From Paraburkholderia sacchari (GTDB lineage: Bacteria > Pseudomonadota > Gammaproteobacteria > Burkholderiales > Burkholderiaceae), in NCBI RefSeq assembly GCF_000785435.2, contig NZ_JTDB02000002.1, positions 62,001 to 126,000 of the forward strand: 64,000 nucleotides of DNA. Direction: 5' to 3'. How positions within the stretch are numbered: the stretch's first letter is position 1; every line of letters starts with the position of its first letter. This document shows, one piece after another, positions 8,366 through 15,738 of this stretch. A program made the translations under genes and the position numbers. The notes below the pieces were generated by a model. It had not been told where the DNA came from. It saw only the letters and a list, made by a program, of their open reading frames with translations, and made no database searches.

Positions 8366-8486
8366 AGACGTGAGCGCCGTTTTCAGTGCGGTCGGCTTCT
8401 GCGTTTGACAGCGGAAAGCAACCGGATTGAGCACCTTCGAGCCTGGCGGATCACAGAAAATCCGTCGCAACGCTCCTCGAAGGCGA
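8366..8486 (-). ncRNA. SAH riboswitch upstream of ahcY
   Basis: The minus-strand leader contains the conserved SAH riboswitch blocks in order: GAGGAGCGTTGCGACGG (8462-8480), CAGGCTCG (8438-8445) and AACGGCGCTCAC (8369-8380). CCTTCGAG in the first block pairs with CTCGAAGG in the second, giving an 8-bp helix, and GCGTT can pair with AACGGCGC near the 3' end. This class switches on ahcY when S-adenosylhomocysteine binds. The distance from the aptamer's 3' block to the ribosome site is short, so control by exposing the ribosome site or by folding near it is plausible. Confidence 0.93.
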
Positions 8487-8492
8487 GGCGTG

Positions 8493-8498
8493 ATTGTA
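8493..8498 (-). promoter_or_regulatory. Putative -10 box of the ahcY operon
   Basis: TACAAT on the minus strand sits 7-8 bases before the first conserved riboswitch helix, so transcription would start right at the aptamer (about 8486). The -35 region is poorly conserved. Confidence 0.6.
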
Positions 8499-8543
8499 CC
8501 AAAACGAGACGGCCAGTTGGATGGCTCGCGCGCGACGTCGCGT

Positions 8544-9329
8544 TTAACGCCCGGGCTGCGCGAGATCCAGGGCGCGCATCTGCCTGACGCTTGCGAGCGC
8601 CGCGTCGAGAAAGGCCTGCGAACAGCGCAACGTTTCGGCTGTGGTGGCGGGGTCCGCCTGGACGAAGCCCATCTGGATGTTCAGGAAGCGCTCGGCATGA
8701 ATGCCGTCGTGGTAATGCATGCGCACCTGCTTCTGGCCCGTAAAGCGGCGCTGCCCAAAAATTTCGCGCAGCGCCCATGAGAATGCGCCGTCTTCGCCGC
8801 CCTGGCGGCGGAAAAAGTCGTCCATCGGGAAGCCGCCCAGCGCGAGAAAGGCGCTGCGGCGGATCACGAGGCTGCTCGGCACCGTGTTGCTGAGCACGGT
8901 TGCGTATTTCTCGAAGTCCGGATGGCTCGTCAGCCGCCCGGGGAAGCCCACGTAGTCGACGTCGAGCCGGATTGCCGCTTCGCGCGGATGCTGCTCGAGA
9001 TGCGCATGGGCGGCGGCGAGCGCCCCGGGCAGGTATTCGTCGTCGGCGTCGAGAAACGCGAGGAACGGCGTGAGCGCGTGCAGCGCCGCCCAGTTGCGCG
9101 CTCGCGCCGCGCCGCCGTTGCCCGTCATCTGCAACAGCCGCACGCGCGGGTCGCGCAGCGCATGCGCGCGTGCGATGGACGCGGACGAATCGGTCGAGCC
9201 ATCGTCGACGACGAAGATTTGGGCAGCCTCAGGCTGCGCGAGGCAGCTCTCGAGCGCGCGTGAGAGCGTGGCGGCGCCGTTGAAGCACGGGACGATGATC
9301 GAAATGGGGGACACGAGGCACAGCGACAA
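8544..9329 (-). CDS. Family 2 glycosyltransferase
   Basis: About 261 residues with a GT-A fold of GT2 type: SIIVPCFNGAATL at the N-terminus, VVDDGSTDSS for nucleotide-sugar binding, FLDADDEYLPG (the DxD metal site), and GGEDGAFSWALR, whose Glu-Asp pair fits the catalytic base region. It transfers a sugar from an activated donor; the acceptor is unknown. No signal peptide or membrane helix is seen. The start is uncertain: the open frame begins with a TTG at 9329, and a GTG five codons in begins right before SPISIIVP. It is monocistronic by position, between the riboswitch leader and lrgB. Confidence 0.85.
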   Translation of the reverse strand: MSLCLVSPISIIVPCFNGAATLSRALESCLAQPEAAQIFVVDDGSTDSSASIARAHALRDPRVRLLQMTGNGGAARARNWAALHALTPFLAFLDADDEYLPGALAAAHAHLEQHPREAAIRLDVDYVGFPGRLTSHPDFEKYATVLSNTVPSSLVIRRSAFLALGGFPMDDFFRRQGGEDGAFSWALREIFGQRRFTGQKQVRMHYHDGIHAERFLNIQMGFVQADPATTAETLRCSQAFLDAALASVRQMRALDLAQPGR

Positions 9330-9434
9330 TGAACCGCATGATCAGCGGCAACAGACTGGATCATAGGCGTGTCGCAATATCGCGAAATGCTGAGTGGCCG
9401 CGACGCAACGGCACGCCCCGAAGCGGGCCGTCGC

Positions 9435-10157
9435 CTAAACCGGCAGGAAGCCGAGCGCCGGCGCGAGCAGCACCATCGCCACGCCCGCGATCATCATCGT
9501 GAGGCTCGACACCACGCCTTCCTCGCTGCCCAGTTCGCGCGCCTTCGCGGTGCCCACGCCGTGCGCGGCCGCGCCGAACAGCGCGCCGCGCGCGAGCCGC
9601 GTGCGCAGCGGCACGAAGCCGAGCACCAGTTCGCCGAACAGCATCCCGCAAACGCCGGTTGCGATCACGAAGAGCGCGGTGAGGTCGCGCGGCGCGTGAA
9701 TCTTGTCGGAGACCGCGAGCGCGAACGGCGTGGAAACCGAGCGCGTCATCAGGCTGCGCTGCAATTCGGGCGACAGGTGCAGCAGCTTGGCGAGCGCGAG
9801 CGAGCCGCCCACCGCCACCACGATGCCCACCGTCACGCCCACGGTCAGCGAGATCCAGTGGCGCTTGAGCAGGGCGCGGTATTCGTGGATCGGCACGGCA
9901 AACGCCACGGTGGCCGGGCCGAGCAGCCACATGAGCCAGCGCGTGTCCTGGAAGTAGACCGGATACGGAATATGGAGCAGCAGCACGATCGCGGCGAGCA
10001 CGGCCGGCACCGCGACGACCGGCGTGAGCCACGGCGTGCGAAAGCGCGCGTACAGCGCCTTCGACACGAAATAGAGCACGACCGTGACGATGAAGCAGCC
10101 GGCGGCGATCAGGCGCGAGGCGTCGTCGGCGAACAGGGATGCGTAGAACGAGGTCAT
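9435..10157 (-). CDS. lrgB: LrgB/CidB-family membrane protein
   Basis: A 240-residue inner-membrane protein with about seven hydrophobic segments. Conserved LrgB stretches include LLGPATVAFAVPIHEY, SVSTPFALAVSD, GVCGMLFGELVLG and AHGVGTAKARELGSEEGVVSSL. LrgB partners the holin-like LrgA/CidA; in different bacteria the pair has been tied to murein hydrolase control, cell lysis, or export of glycolate and pyruvate, and the sequence cannot say which applies. It lies downstream of the cidA/lrgA-like gene on the same strand with a 74-bp gap. Confidence 0.92.
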   Translation of the reverse strand: MTSFYASLFADDASRLIAAGCFIVTVVLYFVSKALYARFRTPWLTPVVAVPAVLAAIVLLLHIPYPVYFQDTRWLMWLLGPATVAFAVPIHEYRALLKRHWISLTVGVTVGIVVAVGGSLALAKLLHLSPELQRSLMTRSVSTPFALAVSDKIHAPRDLTALFVIATGVCGMLFGELVLGFVPLRTRLARGALFGAAAHGVGTAKARELGSEEGVVSSLTMMIAGVAMVLLAPALGFLPV

Positions 10158-10231
10158 GACGGGGTCATCCTTGTTGTGGGTGCGGTTGGGACATCAAGAC
10201 GCTGTGCAGATGCGAATGCTCATGCAGACGC

Positions 10232-10687
10232 TCAAGCCGCGTGCCGTGCCTGGCGCGCGTGGTGCACGCGGCGCAGCGCGAGGCGGCGTTCCAGTCGCGC
10301 GGCCTGATCCACCGCGAAGGCCACGGCCACCATCACCATCAGCGTGCCGCCGATCACCACTAGCGCGAGGCGCCAGCCGTCGGCGCGAAAGAGTCCGCCG
10401 TATTGCACCGCCGCCACGGCGGCGGGGATGAAGAACAGCAGCATGTCCGAGAGCAGCCAATCGGCGCCCGCCTTCACCCAGCGCGGCGTCACGCCGCCGC
10501 AAAACAGCAGCGCGAGCAGCAGCACGAGGCCCACCACGCCGCCCGGCACGGGCAGATGCGCCGCGCGCACGAGCGCATCGGCGGCGATCCAGACGCCGCA
10601 GAGCAGCGCACACTGCGCAGCAATCCGTCCGACGCGTGCGAGCCCGCCCGTTGGCGCGGTCCGTGCGGTGGTGTTCGGTGCAGTCAT
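10232..10687 (-). CDS. CidA/LrgA-family holin-like protein
   Basis: A 151-residue protein with about four membrane helices. The LrgA hallmarks LPVPGGVVGLVLLLALLF and LLSDMLLFFIPAAVAAVQY are present. It is the partner of the following LrgB protein and is divergent from a LysR-type regulator, the classical cidR-cidAB/lrgAB-type arrangement. The C-terminus is Arg/His-rich, probably cytoplasmic. The exact subfamily (CidA versus LrgA) cannot be settled by eye, so no symbol is given. Confidence 0.9.
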   Translation of the reverse strand: MTAPNTTARTAPTGGLARVGRIAAQCALLCGVWIAADALVRAAHLPVPGGVVGLVLLLALLFCGGVTPRWVKAGADWLLSDMLLFFIPAAVAAVQYGGLFRADGWRLALVVIGGTLMVMVAVAFAVDQAARLERRLALRRVHHARQARHAA

Positions 10688-10770
10688 GGCAAACCCTAGG
10701 TGACAGTGGAGTGGAAGTCAGTATATGGACCTCAAACACATAAATAAAATGACTTAGAATTATCAAGTGC

Positions 10771-10785
10771 ATTCCATAATGGAAT
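10771..10785. promoter_or_regulatory. Palindromic LysR-type operator
   Basis: ATTCCATAATGGAAT is a perfect 7+1+7 palindrome and contains the T-N11-A core of LysR-family sites. It lies 43 bp before the lysR start, between the divergent regulator and holin-like gene, and so is a good candidate for autoregulation plus control of the cidA/lrgA-lrgB pair. Confidence 0.72.
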
Positions 10786-10828
10786 ACGATAGCCTGCCGC
10801 GCATCGGCAGACACGAGGAGGCAAAACC

Positions 10829-11779
10829 ATGGAATTGCGCGCGCTTCGCTATTTCATCGAGGTGGTGCGGCAGCAGAGCTTCACGATCGCGGCCGAACAA
10901 CTGCATGTGACCCAGCCCACCATCAGCAAGATGGTGAAGACGCTGGAGGACGAGACCGGCACCCCGCTGCTGCTGCGCGACGCGCGCCAGATGGTTCTCA
11001 CCGACGCGGGGCGCATCGTCTATCAGCGCGGCCAGGACGTGCTCGCCGCGCACGCGCGCCTGCAAGCCGAACTCGCCGATCTGGGCACGCTCGGGCGCGG
11101 CGAACTCACCATCGGCATTCCGCCGATGGGCGGGTCGCTGTTCACGCCCGCCATCGCCGCGTTCCGCCAGCGTTATCCGAAGATCGAGCTCAAGCTCTTC
11201 GAACAAGGCTCGCGCGCGATCGAGGCCGCGCTCATCTCGGGCGAGCTCGAACTGGGCGGCGTGCTGCTGCCGGTCGACCCGGACCAGATCGACGTGCTGC
11301 CGATGTCGCACGAACTCCTGTGGCTGGTCGCGCCGCGCGGCTCGCGCTGGGACGGCGCGCGAGGCGTGCCGCTCGCCGAGCTGGCCGGCGAGCCGTTCGT
11401 GTTCTACGGCGAGAGCCTCGCGTTGAACGATGTGGTGCTCGCCGCCTGCCGCACGGCGGGCTTCACACCGCAAATCGTGGGCCGCAGCGGCCACTGGGAC
11501 CTGATGGCGGCGCTCGTGCTCGCGGGCGTGGGCATCGCGCTGCTGCCCGCGCCGTATGTGCGCCGGCTCGACGCGGCGCGCTTCACCTGCCTGCCCGTGA
11601 CCGATCCGCAGATCAAGTGGGACATGGCCATTGGCTGGAAGCGCAGCGGCTATCTCTCGCATGCCGCGCGCGCGTGGCTAGGCGTGGCGCGCGAGGAATA
11701 CGGCAAGCCGTCCACGTTCCTCGACGACTTCGTGCGCCCGCCCGGCCTCGAAAAACCCGCCGACGAGGCGCGTCCATGA
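10829..11779 (+). CDS. LysR-family transcriptional regulator, CidR-like
   Basis: A 316-residue protein with an N-terminal winged helix-turn-helix (residues 1-60, MELRALRYFIEVVRQQSFTI then AAEQLHVTQPTISKMVKTLE) and a C-terminal effector-binding domain of two periplasmic-binding-protein-like lobes. It is divergent from the LrgA/CidA-LrgB pair, which it probably controls, by analogy with CidR. A GAGGAGG ribosome site sits well before the ATG. A strong terminator follows. The ligand is unknown. Confidence 0.93.
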   Translation: MELRALRYFIEVVRQQSFTIAAEQLHVTQPTISKMVKTLEDETGTPLLLRDARQMVLTDAGRIVYQRGQDVLAAHARLQAELADLGTLGRGELTIGIPPMGGSLFTPAIAAFRQRYPKIELKLFEQGSRAIEAALISGELELGGVLLPVDPDQIDVLPMSHELLWLVAPRGSRWDGARGVPLAELAGEPFVFYGESLALNDVVLAACRTAGFTPQIVGRSGHWDLMAALVLAGVGIALLPAPYVRRLDAARFTCLPVTDPQIKWDMAIGWKRSGYLSHAARAWLGVAREEYGKPSTFLDDFVRPPGLEKPADEARP

Positions 11780-11825
11780 AAAAGAGCCATCCGGCTTGCG
11801 CCGGACGGCTCTTTACGCGTTTTCT
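11779..11825 (+). terminator. Terminator after the LysR gene
   Basis: AAAGAGCCATCCGGC pairs with GCCGGACGGCTCTTT with one mismatch, followed by ACGCGTTTTCTT. The A-rich flank on the other side lets it also serve the convergent OmpA-family gene. Confidence 0.85.
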
Positions 11826-11899
11826 TATGGGTGGTCTCCCCGCACTGCGCGCCGCGTAACGCGCTTTGCGCTTACTGCTTGCTGCTTACGCCTTACCGC

Positions 11900-13648
11900 T
11901 TACTGCTGTGCCACGAACGCGATGCGGCGGTTATGAAAACGTCCGCCCTCGGTGTCGTTGCTGTCGATGGGATTGGCCTCGCCGTAACCCTCGGCCGTGA
12001 GCGTCGATGCCTTGACGCCTTGCGCGACCAGCCAGGTGCGCACGGCCTGCGCGCGCCGTTTGGAGAGCGCGAGGTTGGCCGCCTTGTTGCCGACGTTGTC
12101 CGAATAGCCCGCCACTTCGATCTTGACCGGCTTGCCTTCCTTCGCGCACGCGTTGAGCACCTTGGCCGACTGGCGCAGATCCTCGCCCGCCGAAGCCGGA
12201 ATGGTCGTGCTGCCGGTTGCGAAGTTCACCACTTGCAGGTTGAGCACCTTCACGATGTCGGCCGATGCACACGAGGCATCCGGGCCGAACAGGCCCTTCA
12301 CTGCGTCGCGGAACGATTGCGTGGCGTCGGCCACGGCCTTCTGCACGTTGAACACGCCGATGTCGAAGCCCGTGCCGAACAGCGCCTTGAGCTTGTCGAG
12401 CCAGCCCAGCTTCGCGTCCGCCGCCGCGCCGCTCAACTCCACGTGCGAGCCGTCGATCTTCACTTCGGCGCCGGGCAGTGCGAGCAGCGGCAGCAGGCCG
12501 TCGAGGTGCGCGAGCCACGCGGCGGGCTTCGTTGCAGCGTCGACCGTCACGTTGGCGTTGAACTTGCCTTCCCCGAGTTGCTTCGTGAGCGCGTCGATGA
12601 GCTGGGCTTTCTCTTCCTGCGTGCCCACGGTTGCGGTGAGCGTCGGGACGCCGGACTTGTCGACCGTGAACGAGAAGTGCGAGTCGCGGGTGGGCACGGG
12701 CGCCGCTTCGCTCGCCGACGAGGCAGCCTCGGCCGCCGATGCCGCCGCAGCGTCGGATGCCTGCGAAGCCGCGACTGCGGCGCTCGAAGCAGGCTGAGAA
12801 GCAGGCTGAGAAGCAGGCTGAAAAGCGGCTTGAGCAGCAGGCTGAGTCGCGCCGGTCTGCGTGGTGTCCTCGGCGTTGTCGCGCTGGCACGAGCGCAGCG
12901 CGAAGAACGCGATGATCACGGCGATCGCGGCCAGCAGCCACCACAGCCACGAATGGCTGCGCGCGGCGGGCTTGCCCGGCGGCGCGGGGTGTACGACGGT
13001 CTGCGGCGGCGCGGCAGCCGGGACCGGGCGCATGTCCGGCTCCGGGTGGCTCAGGTGCGCCGAAACGTCTTTCAGGCGCGCGATGATCGAATCCGCGAAG
13101 GTCGCAGCCGAGCCGAGGCCCACGGCTTGCGCGAGGCGGTCGGTGAGGCTCGCGTTCACCGACGAGAGTTGATGGCCGAGCAGCGTGGGCAATTGTCCGA
13201 CCACGCCCTGCGACGCCGTGAAGTGATGCTTCAGTATGCCCATGGTCGCCGCGCCGACCACGCCGGTCAGCGAGAAGACTGTCGATTGCGCCGCGCCGGT
13301 TTGTGCGGCTACCGCGTCGGCGAGCGCGCCGACATTGACGCCCGCGGCCTTCTGGATCAGCTCGCGGCCCGTGGTTTCGAGCAGGCTCACGCCCGAGGTG
13401 CTCGCGAGCATGTCGGGCAGCTGCTTGCCGATCTGCGCGTTGACCTCCGGCGACATGATGGTGGAAAAGAGGCCGCGCGCGCCTTCGGCCGTGCTGCCGC
13501 GCTGCATGATCGCGGCGACGATGGCCGGAGCGGCCGCGCTCGCGACCTTGCGAGTGAGATCGGGCGCGAGGCCGAAGCGGCCAGCGAGGGTGCGCACGAC
13601 ATCGTCGCTCAGGACCGTTTCCAGCAGGTGAAAGACGTTGATGCTCAT
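11900..13648 (-). CDS. DUF937 / OmpA-like peptidoglycan-binding fusion protein
   Basis: A 582-residue protein with four parts. Residues 1-~180 resemble the DUF937/YidB-like helical domain (MSINVFHLLETVLSDDVVRTLAGRFGL; ATMGILKHHF). A single membrane helix (HSWLWWLLAAIAVIIAFFAL) lies at about 232-252. An Ala/Ser/Pro/Gln-rich linker follows. The C-terminal half has a BON/OmpA-type region ending in an OmpA peptidoglycan-binding domain: VVNFATGSTTIPASAGEDL, VAGYSDNVGNKAANLALSKRRAQAV, GEANPIDSNDTEGGRFHNRRI. It probably tethers the inner membrane to the cell wall, with the OmpA domain in the periplasm. The linker contains a 3x12-bp tandem repeat. The role of the DUF937 part is unknown. Confidence 0.85.
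   Translation of the reverse strand: MSINVFHLLETVLSDDVVRTLAGRFGLAPDLTRKVASAAAPAIVAAIMQRGSTAEGARGLFSTIMSPEVNAQIGKQLPDMLASTSGVSLLETTGRELIQKAAGVNVGALADAVAAQTGAAQSTVFSLTGVVGAATMGILKHHFTASQGVVGQLPTLLGHQLSSVNASLTDRLAQAVGLGSAATFADSIIARLKDVSAHLSHPEPDMRPVPAAAPPQTVVHPAPPGKPAARSHSWLWWLLAAIAVIIAFFALRSCQRDNAEDTTQTGATQPAAQAAFQPASQPASQPASSAAVAASQASDAAAASAAEAASSASEAAPVPTRDSHFSFTVDKSGVPTLTATVGTQEEKAQLIDALTKQLGEGKFNANVTVDAATKPAAWLAHLDGLLPLLALPGAEVKIDGSHVELSGAAADAKLGWLDKLKALFGTGFDIGVFNVQKAVADATQSFRDAVKGLFGPDASCASADIVKVLNLQVVNFATGSTTIPASAGEDLRQSAKVLNACAKEGKPVKIEVAGYSDNVGNKAANLALSKRRAQAVRTWLVAQGVKASTLTAEGYGEANPIDSNDTEGGRFHNRRIAFVAQQ
12786..12821 (-). repeat. 3 x 12-bp tandem repeat in the OmpA-protein linker
   Basis: GAAGCAGGCTGA is repeated three times in tandem, encoding FQPASQPASQPAS on the minus strand. 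Slippage here would change linker length in frame. Confidence 0.9.
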
Positions 13649-13704
13649 CGAGGCGGGTTCTCCAGTTCGCGGACGCGCCAGCTGACACGCCCAAGTCCGG
13701 GGCG

Positions 13705-13710
13705 ATTATA
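13705..13710 (-). promoter_or_regulatory. Putative -10 box of the OmpA-family gene
   Basis: TATAAT on the minus strand lies 57 bp before the start codon in an otherwise GC-rich gap. No convincing -35 was seen. The rest of the gap (13649-13872) holds only a small perfect palindrome at 13811-13827 (GAGGCGC-ATT-GCGCCTC) beyond the end of the oxidoreductase gene. Confidence 0.4.
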
Positions 13711-13872
13711 GGGAGTCCGAAATCTCGAAAATGCGGCGAACCCATGCCCCGCACACTCTTTGACGAAAACCGTTCGAGCGCGCGTGGCTTCGTCAATGCC
13801 AGACCGGGATGAGGCGCATTGCGCCTCGTTCAGAGCGGTCTACAAACTTGCAGGAGAGTTCGAAGCCCGACG

Positions 13873-15525
13873 TCAGGCGATGACGATTGGGCTGTGCGTT
13901 ATCGTGTCGGTGCGTCGGCTCGCAGCGATGAAATCGGCGGCGCGCTCGCCGATCATCACCGTCGGCGCATTGGTGTTGCCGCCGATCAGCGTCGGCATGA
14001 TCGAGGCATCGGCGATGCGCAGATGCGTCACGCCGCGCACGCGCAACTGCGCATCGACGACCGAGCGCGCGTCGCCGCCCATGCGGCAGGTGGCAACGGG
14101 GTGATAGATCGTGTCGGCGTGCGCCGCGATGGCCGCGCGCAGTTCGGCATCGCTCTGATCCGCATGCGTATACAGCTCGCGGCCGCCCATTTGCGCGAGC
14201 GCGGGCGCGTCGAGAATGCGCCGCGCGAGGCGCGCGCCTTGCACCAGCAGATCGAGATCGCGCGCATCGGAGAAGAAGCGCGGATCGATCACGGGCGCGA
14301 TGCGTGCGTCGGCGCTCGCGAGCGTGACCGTGCCGCGGCTCGCCGGGCGCAGCACGCACACATGCAGCGAGTAGCCGTGGCCCCAGTGCAGGCGGCGGCT
14401 ATGGTCGTCGACGAGCGCGGTGCAAAAGTGCAGTTGCAGGTCGGGCCGGTCGAGCTCCGGGCGGCTCTTCAGGAAGCCGCCCGCTTCCGCCACGTTGGTC
14501 GTGAACATGCCGCGCCGCTCGCGCCAGTAGTGCACGAGCCCGGGCATCATCCGTGCGAGACCGCGCAGTGAATAACCCACGGTCTCGCTCGAATGCACGC
14601 GCTTGTTGAACGTGAAGTCGATATGGTCGATCAGGTTGCGGCCCACCTCGGGCGCGTCGTGGCGCACCGCGATGCCCAGCGCGCGCAGTTGCGCGGCAGG
14701 GCCGACGCCCGAACACATCAGCAGTTGCGGCGAATTGAACGCGCCCGCCGCGAGAATCACCTCGGCGCGCGCTTCGAGCGTTTCGGTGCGGCCGCCGCGC
14801 GCCACTTCGACGCCGCTCGCGCGCGCGCCGTCGAAAGTCACGCGCAGCGCGATTGCGTCGGCGATCAGATGGAGATTCGGGCGCTTGCCCTGGGGCTGGT
14901 CGCGCTGTGTGTCATACAGATAGGCTCGCGCCACCGTGCAGCGCTCGCCGCCGCGCTGCGTCACCTGGTAGAAGCCCACGCCTTCCTGCTGCGCGCCGTT
15001 GAAGTCGTCGTTGGCGGGAAAGCCGGCCTCGCGCGCGGCCTGCACGAAGCGCTCCGCCACCGGATTGCGCTCGCGCAGATCGGACACCGCGAGCGGGCCG
15101 CCCGCGCCGTGCCAGGCGCTCGCGCCGCGCGCATTGTCCTCGGCGCGCAGGAAGTACGGCAGCACGTCGTCCCACGCCCAGCCCGCGCAGCCCATCTGGG
15201 CCCATTCGTCGTAATCGAGCGGATGGCCGCGCGTGTAGATCATCGCGTTGATGGCGCTGGAGCCGCCGAAGCCGCGTCCGCGCGGCTGATAGCCGCGACG
15301 GTCCGCCAGACCCGGCTGCGGCACGGTCTCGTAGGCGTAGTTGTTCTTCGAGCGCCGGGGCACCAGCGCCGCCACGCCCATCGGCATATTGACGAACGGG
15401 TTGCGCGCCGTGTGCGGCCCCGCTTCGACGAGCGCGATGCTCGCCTCGGGACACTGCGCCGCCAGCCGCCCGGCCAGCGCTGCACCGCCCGAGCCGCCGC
15501 CTACGATGACGTAGTCGTATTGCAT
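13873..15525 (-). CDS. GMC-family FAD oxidoreductase (choline/alcohol dehydrogenase-like)
   Basis: A 550-residue flavoprotein. The Rossmann dinucleotide motif VIVGGGSGGAALAGRLA is at the N-terminus, with the GMC signatures RGRGFGGSSAINAMIYTRG and GAFNSPQLLMCSGVGP. The C-terminal catalytic His is in YHPVATCRMGG and the Asn partner in GGNTNAPTVMIGE. It oxidises an alcohol; the substrate could be a long-chain or aromatic alcohol, which the sequence alone does not settle. The start at 15525 has GGGAGGAG upstream. The divergent neighbour is an aldehyde dehydrogenase, so the two may act in sequence, alcohol to aldehyde to acid. Confidence 0.92.
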   Translation of the reverse strand: MQYDYVIVGGGSGGAALAGRLAAQCPEASIALVEAGPHTARNPFVNMPMGVAALVPRRSKNNYAYETVPQPGLADRRGYQPRGRGFGGSSAINAMIYTRGHPLDYDEWAQMGCAGWAWDDVLPYFLRAEDNARGASAWHGAGGPLAVSDLRERNPVAERFVQAAREAGFPANDDFNGAQQEGVGFYQVTQRGGERCTVARAYLYDTQRDQPQGKRPNLHLIADAIALRVTFDGARASGVEVARGGRTETLEARAEVILAAGAFNSPQLLMCSGVGPAAQLRALGIAVRHDAPEVGRNLIDHIDFTFNKRVHSSETVGYSLRGLARMMPGLVHYWRERRGMFTTNVAEAGGFLKSRPELDRPDLQLHFCTALVDDHSRRLHWGHGYSLHVCVLRPASRGTVTLASADARIAPVIDPRFFSDARDLDLLVQGARLARRILDAPALAQMGGRELYTHADQSDAELRAAIAAHADTIYHPVATCRMGGDARSVVDAQLRVRGVTHLRIADASIMPTLIGGNTNAPTVMIGERAADFIAASRRTDTITHSPIVIA

Positions 15526-15738
15526 GCCTCCTCCCTGGGTGCGGCGTGGCATGCAAAACGCGCGGAAATCACGCTCGATGCACGCTCGTTCGATTTCGCT
15601 TTTTCGCGCATTGTAGGAAGCGTTGTCGGATCGGGTCAGCTTTTATGTCAGAAGCTTTCCTCTAAACATCGGATCGTGTGGGCGGCGCCCACGCGACTAC
15701 CATGAAAGGCCGCAGTGCCCTTCCCACCAGGACCGACC

